This document shows, one piece after another, positions 30,333 to 41,387 of a stretch of 64,000 nucleotides of DNA. A model generated the notes under the pieces. The model was not told the DNA's origin, did not search any database, and saw only the letters and a list, made by a program, of their open reading frames with translations. Source of the DNA: Orbilia blumenaviensis (taxonomy: Eukaryota > Ascomycota > Orbiliomycetes > Orbiliales > Orbiliaceae); contig JAVHNS010000016.1 of the NCBI GenBank assembly GCA_036872755.1, positions 496,001-560,000 on the forward strand, written 5' to 3'. The translations under genes and the position numbers were made by a program. Positions within the stretch are counted from its first letter, which is position 1; each line of letters starts with the position of its first letter.

Positions 30333-33300
30333 ATGCAACACAAATGTAGGTCATCCCCACCGTTAGCCTTTATTAATCTGGGCTCGCAAACAGCTACTAA
30401 TCAGAAACCATATTTTTCTTAGACCTGCAACCCGTTTTACTCCTCTTGATAGCGCCATGCGCATATGCGCTGGACTGGGAGGAGTTTACAAATAATTTTG
30501 CCACTGACTTGGTATATTTATAATCTTTGACCTGATTTTGATCGAATCAAAACTAACAACATTGTCACAAGGCTCCACTTATAACACTCTTTGGCGAACA
30601 AGTATCGAAGCAGTTTCTGAGTGAATCTTTGAGCATATGGGATAATTTAATCTTCGCAATGGCCCCGTTGGGCCTGCTAACCGCCGTTGTGTCAGCAATC
30701 CGGGTGTGCGGCACCCCTTCCATGCGTGCATTTATAGGAAGGGCACAAGAGAGTCCTGGTACGGCTGAAGTAGAGTTGTTATCATGCACGTCAGAGACTA
30801 CCGCGGAGCTCTTCAATGAAGGCGGTATAGCCCGGGTCTTTGGGGAACCTCGGATCCTCGAAGTCATGGTCAAAGCACGGGATGACGGTTCTAATGCCTT
30901 GACTGTTGGGCTATTCTCCGATGTTCGCGGTCCATATTGGAAAGAAATCGGTATCTCAAGTCGGGATCTACTTATGCGATTGAGAGGGGGTGTCGGGCAC
31001 ATGGACCTTGAAAAGAAGTTGAAGTCGAGGTATCACAGACCAAATCTTTCTCTAAATGTAGGGATTACTCAACTGCCCAAGCTGGTAACATATAGCGCTG
31101 CCGTTTTTGGTGTTATTTTGCAAACAGGTAATTAATAGCTAAGCAAAACCAAGTCCGTGGTACGCAAGGATACTGACACAGCTATATCTAGGCATGTTAA
31201 TATTCGCGGCCCTCACAGTCTACACCTACCCAAATACGTTTTTGACCGCTGCAGAAAAGCCAGCAGAGCCCTATGCCTTCCCTATGACGTTCTCTGGCAC
31301 TGTTTTAGTCTGCATTGGCATGTTCCTTTGCGCTTTTATAATTGAACGCAGCACCGACGAGGTCCACTATCAACAGCGTGACACAGACCCCAGAAATAAG
31401 TGTAAGATATACTGGGTTCAACCTGGTGGGCAGAGTATTGGAGATCAAGTATTCGGGTCTTTCATTGGGTATTCCGAAAAGCCATACTATATAAGGTCCA
31501 CGAAAGCCGACCAAGGGGGTGGGGATGTGATAATATTATGGGTTGCAGTTATTACCTCCGTGCTTGGCTTCATCCTACAATTCGTTGGATTGCGAGCCAT
31601 GCATGCCAGTGTGATTCTGTTCCAGGTCGGGGCAACAATATTAATGGCGATAATTCGAGCAATGTTGCGAACTCAACGATTGGATAGCATACAGAACGTA
31701 CTAGGCTCCTATGATAGCCGAAATGGAGGGAAACATCCGTTCTCGCAGAACCCAAGGCTCCTCCATGGCCATGAGTTGGATTTACTCGCTTTACATTTGT
31801 TTAAGGCCGACACGATGACTATGAGTCTCGAAAAGACAGCTAAATTAGATGGTATGTCATCATCAAAGCCGGCGTGCTGATTGTGAAATCCAACTAAATT
31901 TTGATTTATTCATAGTTGTCCCAAGACAAAAACGGAAATCGTCGAATGTGCGGAGCAACAGTCTTGAAATCAATTTCGATATTGGTCGAGGTTCACCGGA
32001 GAACGTCACACAGCCTCTGGAAGCCCGGGAACAACTAACCGATATCACCAGCAGTGTCAAAGGCCCTTCGTGGGATGACTTAGACGTTAGAGTTGCCTCT
32101 AAGCAGCTCTCCACCGCTATCGAAGGTGTTATGGAGGTTCTTATTGCGCTTAAGGAGTCTATTATCCCACCCGGGGAAATCTTGAGATGGGAAGTTTGCG
32201 TGAATACAACTGCTGTATCGAGCCTAAATCGTCCTACGATTCTTTCGCACGGCGAAGGTACAGCGGTTGCTCGCCAGTACGATAGAGATGCGTATCCACT
32301 TTCTACTTTATCACACGGCCGGAGTCGTGCACAAGAAGACCCCGGTGGCGTCCCGATGTCCGACACATATGCCCTATTCATAGAAAAAGGCGAAGGTCTA
32401 TCCTGGAAGGCGAGATTATCGCAATTAGAGGCTCTGATCGGGCTTTGGGCTTTATCGATAACCATCTACGACATTCGGGATGGGAAAGAAGATGAAATCA
32501 TCCCAAACCATCGCATAATTTCCACCAAAGACTTCGTGAAAACGAATACGTGGTACCATGTCTGGGTGCAAAGGAGGATGACAGGGGTATGCGGACCAGT
32601 TCATAAAGACCTTATTTACAAAACCCGGAATTGTACCGTCGACAAACATTTATTCGGAAGATTAGGCCCTCTAACAGCTGGTGAACCGGACCCTGAGGTA
32701 TTCGCTGTCAAAACCCAAAACTCAACGATCGAAATGTGTGCCCAGGATCTCTTCATGTTTTTCCTGTCCGCCGCGCTTCAGGATATCGACGACATAAAGG
32801 GAAACACAGAAACGAGAGACCACGCAGGGAGGAATTCTATCGCTATGGCTCTTCAAAATAGCACTGTTGAGTTACTAGCAGATCGATTCGAAACAAGCGG
32901 CCTAGGATCTCGGGAAGATGCATATATGTGCATTTTCCCAGTCCTTCAGCATCTCAATAAGATGCCAAACGTGAGCGATGTCCTAGATGCTGTTCTCACG
33001 CAATGCGAGACCTACAAACGCCACGGGAAGTGGTTGGATGCGGAAGGTCTACTACAATGGCTATCGAAAACCTCTGTCGTGGTTGAATCTCATACAGCAC
33101 TTGAAGCACTCGCAGAGCTGTATTACGCTGCAATGCGAGAACTTGACGCATCGGTTTCTAATCTCGGATTTACGGGTTTATCCAAGATGTTGAAGGAGAA
33201 TAGTGATCCGGATATTTTGCCAAAGATCCGAGAGTATGCGTGGATCGGGCTTCGAATCGCAGAAGAAAGGGGGCTTGATGATCAAAAGGCGCAGCTGTTA

Positions 33301-35391
33301 GCAAGTGGAGCAAGAGATGACCTGGTTCCCGGCTATCGCTATACACCAGAAGCAAACTTGAACCCAATCGAGTGGGCGAAGAAGAACAATCTTGTGATGA
33401 TGAAGTACCTTGCTGGTCAGAAAAATGTTAATCTAAACGTTCGCGATGACGACGATGGGCTTTCTGCAATCTTCTGGGCTATAATTCACGAAAACACCGA
33501 CATGGCAATACTCCTTTTCCAGCATAATGTCGAAACCAACGTATCAGACAAGGAAGGCAAGATGTTGCTATCGTATGCAGCTGAACATGGCCTCCCCACT
33601 GTTCTCGAAATCCTGTTGAAGAATAATACTTTAAACGTCAATGCGCCTGATAACCTAGCGGGCATGACCCCACTAATGTTTGCAGCCGAGAAAGGGTTCA
33701 TCGAATGTGTAAGACTTCTTCTAGCAGAACAATATCTTGCTATCGACCGACGCGACCGGTACGGACTTACAGCTTTTCACCTTGCGACTATGAAGGGTCA
33801 CCTCGAGGTTGTACAGCTGCTGCTGTCCCACGGTGCTGAAATAACATCTGAAGAACCACTAAAGAAATTAACGGCCTTACATATGGCGGCGAACCGCGGT
33901 AGTACTAGTATTGTCGAATTCTTGCTGGATCGGGGACTGGATGTGGATCGGCCAGATGCAACAGGTCGGACTCCACTGGACCTGGCTTCTGGGTCTGGCC
34001 ACATCGAGGTGGTAAATATTCTTCTAAAGAAAGGAGCGAGGGTCTTTGCAACTCCTTGGACAACCCGTGACCGCCAGCATGGACGATCGGCTATACGCTC
34101 AGCAGCTACTAATGGACACCTGCAAGTCTTGAAACTGTTATTTGGACAGCAACAAAGCGGGACCCCAGCTGAAAAATCTCAAGGGTGGGAGGATAACAGG
34201 GGGATATGCCTTTACGAGGGCATAATCAACCGACACGAAGACATCGTCGAGTATATCATGGACCCGATAGCAGAGCAGCATTTAGGACAAATATACTTAA
34301 AGACGACAGTTGTGCAGGTGGCAATAAGGACTGAAAACTTACGCATGGTTCAATTATTGCTCAGAAAACGTACGATTGTTGACGAGACTAAAAGGACCTG
34401 GGAGCTTCATTCTGCGCTAGGGAAAGGCAATTTAGATATTGTCAATCTGATTGTTGATAATGGCGCCGATATAAACGCCAGAAGCGAAAGGGGAGACGTT
34501 GCTATTCATATCGCGGCGAAACGGGGGGATAATCACATCGTCAACTTTTTATTAGAACGAGGAGCGGTGGTGAGCGCAGCTTCCCAAAATGAACAAACGG
34601 CGCTTCATTATGCAGCAATGTACGATCGGGTTGAAATAGCCCGGATACTAATAGCACACGGCGCAGATGTTCATGCAATGGATATATCTGGGAAGACGCC
34701 ATTGTATTGCGCAGCTGAAGCTGGGAGATCAGCGGTTTTGGACGTTCTTGTTGGGGCAGGAGCAGACGGTCATGCTGTCATTTCATCTGGAGAAACAGCA
34801 CTTTACGTTGCATCATCCAAAGGCCACGAGATGATTGTTAAAACATTGCTTCAACATGGCGGCCATGTTGGTCTCAATGCCTACGAAACTAGAGGCCTAC
34901 GAACTCCCCTAATCGCAGCCACAGACAATGTTTCGCCAGCCGATGGTATTGTTAAACTACTTCTTGAGGCCGGGGCATCGCCGAACTTAAAGGATGCAAG
35001 CGGAGAAACTGCGATCTTCAAGGCCACCAGGCAGGGACATTATGATACCATTCAACTTTTGTTGAAGGCCGGGGCAGAACTCGGGATTGTTGATCATAAT
35101 GGGAGAAGCGTCCTATTTTCCGCTGTAGAAACGGGGCAGTATGCTATTTCAAAGCAACTTATCGATGCGGGCGCTTCCGTCAATGCCCAAGATAATATTG
35201 GACAGACGCCGCTGTTTGTGTGTCTGAAAGACGAAGTGAAATTTTACAAAGTGGCGGAACTGTTGCTCGAGAACGGGGCTCTCGTCAGCAGAGAGGATAA
35301 ACTTGGCCGAACAGCACTTCACCTTGCCATAGCAGCAGGCCTTCGAGATTTTGAGATTTTGCTTCGTCGTGAGCTCGAGAGACAAGAGTAA
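30333..35391 (+). CDS. Large membrane-linked ankyrin-repeat protein
   Basis: Five exons, 30333-30345, 30423-30511, 30572-31127, 31192-31851 and 31916-35391, give 1,597 residues in phase. The first exon encodes only MQHK plus one base. The N-terminus is hydrophobic (LQPVLLLLIAPCAYALDW). FTNNFATDLAPLITLFGEQVSKQFLSES and IWDNLIFAMAPLGLLTAVVSAIRV follow, the membrane-associated head of a widespread fungal ankyrin family. Further membrane segments lie in exon 4 (LVCIGMFLCAFII, VILWVAVITSVLGFILQFV). A middle domain without a known fold precedes about 15-18 ankyrin repeats (roughly nt 33370-35370) with clear G-TALHYAA and LL-GA units. Likely a scaffold or sensor; the substrate is unknown. No NACHT or P-loop motif was seen. 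Confidence 0.8.
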
Positions 35392-35588
35392 CATGGGCGT
35401 TCGAACTAACAAGCCGGCCAAAAATTGTAACATAGTTTTTAAAAGTAACAATAGATTTGTTTAATATATATAATTGTCAGAATAAAAAGCCTGGCCCTTG
35501 GGGTCATTCCAACCAAACTTCCCCCTAAGAGGCACTTAAATATCCAAAGCAGTGGCTTCTTGATAAACGAGTTGTTTAGATTCTGATA

Positions 35589-35834
35589 TCATGTATGAGA
35601 ATGGCTAAAGACTGTCGCTCCCGGTCCTAGAAACCTCCACCGCCACATACACCGCATATAGAGCGATCTGTAAAAATCCATTCCGTTAAGGCTTGTGGTT
35701 TTTTGAGTATCAACTGGAGGATCGCAGACCCAAGATAACTGTCTCTTTCGGTGGATTATTGTATCCCAGACTATCGGAGGCGTTGTGTCCTGGACTTTGA
35801 AGTCAAAGGGTGCTGTGGAGGCTTTGCAGGGCAT
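35589..35834 (-). CDS. MPC/RIR small-protein family member 12 (81 aa)
   Basis: Starts MPCKASTAPFDF. TTPPIVWDTIIHRKRQLSW aligns with members 13 and 14 (PKEVWDWLMRR and PKALWDQITRTKRR), so these three neighbours form a subgroup. The usual C-terminal motif is not seen; instead the end is Met/Arg/Trp-rich (SLYMRCMWRWRF). Either this copy has diverged or its end is frameshifted. Function unknown. Confidence 0.5.
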   Translation of the reverse strand: MPCKASTAPFDFKVQDTTPPIVWDTIIHRKRQLSWVCDPPVDTQKTTSLNGMDFYRSLYMRCMWRWRFLGPGATVFSHSHT

Positions 35835-36079
35835 GGCGCTGGACCTGGGGAATCAATTTGAATCTGAGAATTGGCTAAACAGATCATTTCCGAACCTGCG
35901 CTTATGGCCTCATAGCGATGTAGAGAGAGAAAAATAACTGATAGGATGGTGATTATTGAAGATCCGATCGAGGTAATCAATACAGAGATGGTGGTGGGGT
36001 GGTTTGCATTCGCGGGGTTCGTGTTGGTTCGATGCAACCCTGACCTTGGTATTCTTGTTTGGGATTCCTATGTTTCGTT

Positions 36080-36283
36080 TTAAAGCTGACGTATAGCTCG
36101 AGCGCTGGCCATTTGGTTTGCGTACGACATAATTTCGACAATTGGCTCGGGAGGCGGAATCAAGATGCCACTGATTTTATAGACTTCTATTGTGAAAGCT
36201 CTCCTCATAAGCCAGTCCCATACTTCCTTGGGTGTTTCGTCTCGGGCAACTTCAGAAGGATAGAGGGTACTGCCACAAGGCAT
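36080..36283 (-). CDS. MPC/RIR small-protein family member 13 (67 aa)
   Basis: Starts MPCGSTLYPS; an in-frame ATG seven codons earlier (36304) is ignored in favour of the family start. The middle ETPKEVWDWLMRRAFTIEVYK matches its neighbours. The motif is PEPIVEIMSYANQ, a variant with the Arg lost, then a short tail. No signal peptide; function unknown. Confidence 0.52.
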   Translation of the reverse strand: MPCGSTLYPSEVARDETPKEVWDWLMRRAFTIEVYKISGILIPPPEPIVEIMSYANQMASARAIRQL

Positions 36284-36988
36284 TTTAATTGCCACAGATT
36301 CCAAAAACTATGAGTTCGTATGTTCTCTGAAGAATAATATTAATATTGCAACGCTGAGAGCATGCAACTACAGCCCTGACTTAACTCTCGCAATTGGTTT
36401 GACGACGCTACTTAAACTAAGGGACTCACGACTCCCACATATACAAAGGATTGGAGGGTCATGATGATTATTATATTGACAGAGACGCGCAAAACCAAGT
36501 AAGACTATTAATTGCCGATTCCTGGAATTCCGGAATTTTTCACCTACAACCTGAACCTTCGTGTATTATTGACATCGAGTCGAGGTAAGCGAGCATCACA
36601 TAACTTGGCGCTGGCAGCTGTCTTCAGCCGTTGGCGATGTCCGAGACAAGCTGGAAAAGTTGCTCAAGCTGACATGTTGACATTGAAGGTCGCATTATGC
36701 TTCCGTATATGGAACCAGATATTATTATAGGTATCGGTAATGTCACATCGCGGACTGAAATTTGGAAATAGAAATCGCTAGTAATATGTGTCTACATGCG
36801 CATGCGAGGTTCTTTCGCAAAATTTGCCAGAAAAGCGTAAGTTTTTGTCCTTCTTTCCCTGCAGCGCGGGCGGCGTTCAACCAAACGTCACACGCTTAAG
36901 GGCCCACCTGGGCAGGTTTGCATGCACAGCCCAATACAGCCCAACTTTGGTGAGGGAAAAGTTTCAGGTCGCAACGGTAGAAGCCGTT
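36284..36988. other. Intergenic stretch
   Basis: Plus-strand ORFs at 36512-36730 and 36788-37063 have no recognisable domain; the second overlaps member 14 in antisense. No gene is called. Confidence 0.4.
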
Positions 36989-37234
36989 TTAGTTTCGTAC
37001 AGGTCGCTGTCGTGCCTTATTTCCGTAGAATCTTTTTCGGAAACGATACTGTGCGATTTCTGATTGGAGTCGTCTCTCAAGTTGGAGAGGGCTAGGTACG
37101 CCTTCACCTTTTGCGGCTCTCATGACAAAGGTAGCCTCGATGCGACGTTTTGTTCTCGTTATCTGGTCCCAGAGAGCCTTTGGTAGCTCTTGTGAGATAT
37201 GCTCTGAAGGGGTCCCCAACGATTTGCAAGGCAT
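36989..37234 (-). CDS. MPC/RIR small-protein family member 14 (81 aa)
   Basis: Starts MPCKSLGTPSEH, five codons into a frame that opens at 37249. ELPKALWDQITRTKRRIEATF aligns with members 12 and 13. The ending PSPLQLERRLQSEI resembles member 17 (RVELERRLRVLL), a variant of the family motif. A basic tail follows (RFRKRFYGNKARQR). Function unknown. Confidence 0.55.
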   Translation of the reverse strand: MPCKSLGTPSEHISQELPKALWDQITRTKRRIEATFVMRAAKGEGVPSPLQLERRLQSEIAQYRFRKRFYGNKARQRPVRN

Positions 37235-38296
37235 GTTGCTCGGGGTCACTGAAATATATATCGATTATGAATCTATGGAGAATAGTAGAGGTAAAGGAAT
37301 CGGGGGATATTATCAGACCAGACGTTTACTTGAGTCGGAACCGATCGGGAATCGATATCTATAGCTTAATTATAATTGCCCGGGCTTCGGTGCAGTTTGT
37401 GTCTGTTGTGATATGTCAATCTTCTAGCCGGAACCGTACTATCCCAACGTTCGATTGCAGCCTGACCTCATCAAGTTCCTCATCCGTGCGAAGAGCCGTC
37501 ACCCGTTGTTTGGCATCAACTCGCCCAGCTTAGGGTAGTCAAGGTGTTACGCTGCCACCAGTTTTCCGCTCAGCTTTTGAGAAAAGCCCGTTGGTTGAGA
37601 ACGTTATGATTGCGCCTTTACACAGAATCGTATGAAGGCTTTGAAGGTTCGTCAATATCTGGTCAAGGTCATGTAGATGTTTGGTTGAGTATATTCGAAT
37701 ACATAGTATCGTGGCATTCGGTGCTACTTAACTTGGCTCTGTATGTATTACCGTCCTGGACTCCCCGCTTCCGGATATCAATAGGTGCACTTCGGGCCCA
37801 ATAGTATAGCTGGGCATTTGATAACATGTCTGTATTCCTGTTTTTGATTATGGATTTCTAGAATCGAACTAAATCTCCCTAGCAAAGCTTAAACCATACA
37901 AACTCTTGCTAGATCATTCGTTTACATTATTGGATACTTATTCCCAGACTATTAATTTCTGGACATAAACGTCGGTTGTGGTCAGAGCGTTGGGTTCAAT
38001 ACAGCCAACACAAGATATCCCACAGGCTGCGATTGCCAATCCGATATTGCATTAAACTTGGTCGAATCGAAAGCAATATTGATCGTGATAATAATCTCAG
38101 GGCAATGGCTTGAAAATATTAAAAACATCCTCGATTAAACCTGCAATTACAGAATACGTGACTAAACCCCAATATAAATATCTTACACTCTATGCAGGGC
38201 TGGAAATAAACCAATTAATAAATACACGCACAGATATATGTAGCAAACGTAGATGGCAATCGGCTAAAACTGGGATATCGGTATAAGTTTCTATGC
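37235..38296. other. Intergenic stretch
   Basis: About 1 kb between member 14 and the CFEM gene's 3' end. A 127-codon plus-strand ORF at 37150-37533 has a Ser-rich end but no recognisable feature and overlaps member 14. No gene is called. Confidence 0.4.
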
Positions 38297-39896
38297 TCAT
38301 TTTCCGCAGTACTTGCGGCCCCGGGAATCATATCCGCATTTGTTCCCATTCGCAGGCTGGGGCTTCTTATATGCCTTTGTGGTTGGCACTACCTTCTTTG
38401 TGCAGGGTTTTGTGGCCTTTTTAGTGGTAGACTTTTTAGTGGTAGACTTTTTAGTGGTATGCTTCTTAGTGGTTACTGTTCTAATTGTAGTTTTGCATTT
38501 TGTAGGCGTGGGCTTCGGAGCATATTTAGCAGTAGTTGTCTTTTTGCACGTAGTCGAAGGTTTCTTCGTGGATGATGTCTTCCGTGTCGTTGTAGACTTT
38601 GTTGTCGTCCTCATGGAGGTCTTAGGAGTGGTCCTAGCACTAGTGCTTGATCGGGTGGTTGATGGCACTCCTGTCGTCGACAAAGTTGTCTGGGAAGAAC
38701 ACGGTGGAGGCGTGAATGTTGGAATAGATTGACCGATGCAGCTTGGAATACAGGTACCCCAGAGCGACCCACAATCGTTAATGAAGTCGATACAGAGCGT
38801 GGGACATTCTGTCGTCGTCGTCGTCGTCGTCGTCGTCGTAGTTATTACGCGAGATGTTGTAGTTGTGACAGTTGTAGATGGTGTCGTCACCGTGCTGGCC
38901 GTGGTCGTGGTAGATTCAGGAGTGGTTGTCGTAGGTTCTGTAGTTGAAGTTGTGGTTGATTGAGTAGTGGATGCAGTGGTAGAGGCAGTGGTAGATTCAG
39001 TAGTTGATATAGTAGTTGAAGGTGTAGTTGATGCAGTAGTTGAAGTCGTAGTCGACGTAGTAGTTGATGTAGTAGTTGATATAGTAGTTGATGCAGTAGT
39101 TGATGCAGTAGTTGATGCAGTAGTTGAAGCAGTAGTTGAAGCAGTAGTTGAAGCAGTAGTTGATGCAGTAGTTGAAGCAGTAGTCGATGTAGTCGTAGAC
39201 TCAGTAGTTGATGCAGTAGTCGATGTAGTCGTAGACTCAGTAGTTGATGTAGTAGTCGATGTAGTCGTGGACTCAGTAGTTGATGTAGTAGTCGATGTAG
39301 TCGTAGACTCAGTGGTTGATGCAGTAGTAGACTCGGTAGTCGAAGTCGTAGTGGATTCGGACGTTGTGGTAGACTCCGAAGTAGTGGGAGATGTAGTAGG
39401 GGTCGCTGTAGTCGTAGTTGTAGTCGTAGTTGTAGTCGTACTAGTAGGGGTTTCTGAGGTTGTAGAAGTTGTAGTCGTGGTAGTTGTGGTTGTAGTTGTA
39501 GTTGTAGTCGTAGTAGTCGTCGAAGTCCCCCCGGGAATGTCCACACCAGCCTCTGAGCATAGGGCAATGCCAGCCCCGACGGTCTGTGTATACTCTTCCG
39601 GGGTACAGCTTGTTACAATACATTCCGTTACCGCCGCTAGGAAGCCGGGCGCGCTGCAGATACAGCTGAAGTCGGTTTGTGAGCACCCCGAGCTACCTAT
39701 ATTTGTTATCCCACAAACGAGCTACACATTTATATCAATGCGGAACTAATGTTAGCTTCTGCAACTTCGCCCCGTACAATAAGACTAAGTGAATATCATA
39801 TTTCCTTACAGCACATGTGGGAATCTGATCGATTTGAGCGAGGGCGAGGCCGGGTATCAGCCCCGCCACAAGTGATAACAATAGAACGCGGACCAT
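38297..39896 (-). CDS. CFEM-domain secreted mucin with basic Cys tail
   Basis: Two exons, 39896-39810 and 39721-38297, give 503 residues; the donor is GTAAGG and the acceptor TGTAG. The signal peptide is MVRVLLLSLVAGLIPGLALA. A CFEM domain with all eight Cys follows: IPTC, LVCG, SSGC, DFSCICS, TECIVTSC and ALCSEAG. A very long Thr/Ser mucin stretch comes next (about 38870-39540), made of TTSTT and ASTT units. Then come a second Cys region (CPTLCIDFINDCGSLWGTC) and a Lys/Thr tail with repeated TTKKS, ending CGYDSRGRKYCGK. CFEM proteins bind haem or sit at the cell wall. No GPI signal is visible, so it may be secreted or held by charge. TATATAAG lies at 40070-40077. Confidence 0.85.
38950..39520. 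repeat. Minisatellite coding for the mucin region
   Basis: Short units of 9-24 bases built on AGTAGTTGATGCAGT-type words repeat dozens of times with small changes, on the strand opposite to the coding strand. They encode the Ser/Thr mucin stretch. A pure GTC run at about 38812-38838 encodes a Thr tract nearby. Confidence 0.85.
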
Positions 39897-40649
39897 CTTC
39901 AAAAATCTTTGGCTTCAACTCGCTAGACACTGGTCGACCAGAAAGATTGGAATGAATAGAACTCGGTCGCGATATATGGTGTTAATATAGGAAATACAAA
40001 AGAATGTCTACCGGTATACCGATCAATTGCCCAGAAATCTGGCAATGCGAACGATGTCTTGGATGGAAGCTTATATACATTAAGCCTCTTCCAAATACAT
40101 ATATTTGGATAGACGCGGGCTGGGCCCTGGAATATATTTATGTACAATGCCATCCCCCTTAAACACATTTTCGATATTAGAATTCCATCCGCCTGCGGGC
40201 CATCTTTCTGTGAAGAAGTGCGGCTGAACTTTAAAGTTAAGTGCCACTTCGATGCGCAAGGCCAATGAACAAAGGGCGAAAACGCCAACAGCAATCTTAG
40301 GGCCTCGTCAACTTGCTAGCCCAATCATTGTGTAGGTCTGGCCGACTGAACGTGTAAATTGGTTATGCCCAAAGTAGACGCCATCCCCGTGCACTGAATA
40401 AAGTTTTTTTTTTTTCGCAAGCATTCTTAGATTACGAATTTTCGAATTCGCCTTTTGCATCGAAGCGAGGCGACCAGCAGAAAGAATTGATTGTGTGTCG
40501 CGTTGTTCGGGACAAATTCAGGGATTCGACGGTTCGAAACTAGTGCGCCGACGTAGACATACAAATGGGCGTAAAATGCATCGTCTGCCGGACCTGGCTG
40601 CCTTTGGCATCTCGAAGCCACGATAAATGATCTGGCTATGGCTGCGCAC
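39897..40649. promoter_or_regulatory. Upstream region of the CFEM gene
   Basis: Contains a TATATAAG element on the minus strand (40070-40077), about 174 bases before the ATG, and a T-run near 40405. No gene recognised. Confidence 0.4.
40070..40077 (-). promoter_or_regulatory. TATA box of the CFEM gene
   Basis: TATATAAG read on the minus strand, about 174 bases before the ATG at 39896. Confidence 0.4.
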
Positions 40650-40871
40650 TCAGTGGTAGCGATTCAGGGCTCGGATTCTTTGGAGAAGACATGGCTTTGA
40701 GGTAGACCTGTGGTAATGGGCTAACAAATCGACCAACATCTCGTACTTGAATGCTTCCAGTTTTCGGTATGATTCTATGAGGCCGCCGTAGTCTCTGGAG
40801 ACCACCTGAACACCGTCTTTGATCCGGAGGGGAAGCTGGTTTAAAAGCGGTGGGGATATCGAGCAAGGCAT
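40650..40871 (-). CDS. MPC/RIR small-protein family member 15 (73 aa)
   Basis: Starts MPCSISPPLL. The middle is LIESYRKLEAFKYEMLVDLL, a likely amphipathic helix. It ends SKPCLLQRIRALNRYH, a near-perfect family motif at the very end. No signal peptide; function unknown. Confidence 0.62.
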   Translation of the reverse strand: MPCSISPPLLNQLPLRIKDGVQVVSRDYGGLIESYRKLEAFKYEMLVDLLAHYHRSTSKPCLLQRIRALNRYH

Positions 40872-41031
40872 GGTAACCTAGGTCGCGGTTGGAATTGAAC
40901 TGGATAGATGTCAGGGGTTTGGAGCATGGCCAGAATTGTGTACTGTCCCGGTTAAGCTTGAGGTTTTACGTTATGAACGACGAAACAGTCAACAGCACGA
41001 CATCATTGCATTGCCGGCAGGCCTGAGCAAC

Positions 41032-41064
<33 letters not shown>

Positions 41065-41084
41065 ATCGGGCAGCGCAGTCAATA

Positions 41085-41387
41085 TTAATATCCCGGGCAG
41101 AGCGGAGAATTACTAAGATATGGGCCTCCATTGCATTCCGGTATTCTAATCCCGTTCAGCTGGCGGATTCTCCATACAAGCGGTATCCCCCGAGCGCTCT
41201 TTTCCAGAAGTGCCTTCCCGATGTAGCGAACTCTCCTGCGCATAATTTCCTGTCTCCGTTCATAGCCCTTGACGTCCTTCGTGTTGTGGTAGAAGATATA
41301 AGATAGTGTGTGTCTCTGGAGGTTGCTTACGGAGAAATCACTGGCATTCTCAATATGAATGGGATGTTCAAGCCCGACGCACGGCAT
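41085..41387 (-). CDS. MPC/RIR small-protein family member 16 (100 aa)
   Basis: Starts MPCVGLEHPIH; the frame opens six codons earlier with another Met at 41405. A basic middle (YERRQEIMRRRVRYIG) leads to IPLVWRIRQLNGIR and a longer tail (PECNGGPYLSNS). An A-run of about 29 bases lies downstream at 41031-41059. Function unknown. Confidence 0.58.
   Translation of the reverse strand: MPCVGLEHPIHIENASDFSVSNLQRHTLSYIFYHNTKDVKGYERRQEIMRRRVRYIGKALLEKSARGIPLVWRIRQLNGIRIPECNGGPYLSNSPLCPGY

Noticed and set aside
29949..30366. ORFs of about 130 codons on both strands
   Set aside because: Mutual antisense, no domain, no splice support. The ankyrin gene's first ATG lies inside the plus-strand one in another frame.
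38812..38838. Regular repeats considered as a CRISPR array
   Set aside because: Simple GTC triplet expansion in a coding exon. No spacers, and the genome is eukaryotic.
38967..39749. Long plus-strand Val/Asp-rich ORF
   Set aside because: Mirror of the Thr/Ser codons of the CFEM mucin on the other strand. Repeats keep it open.
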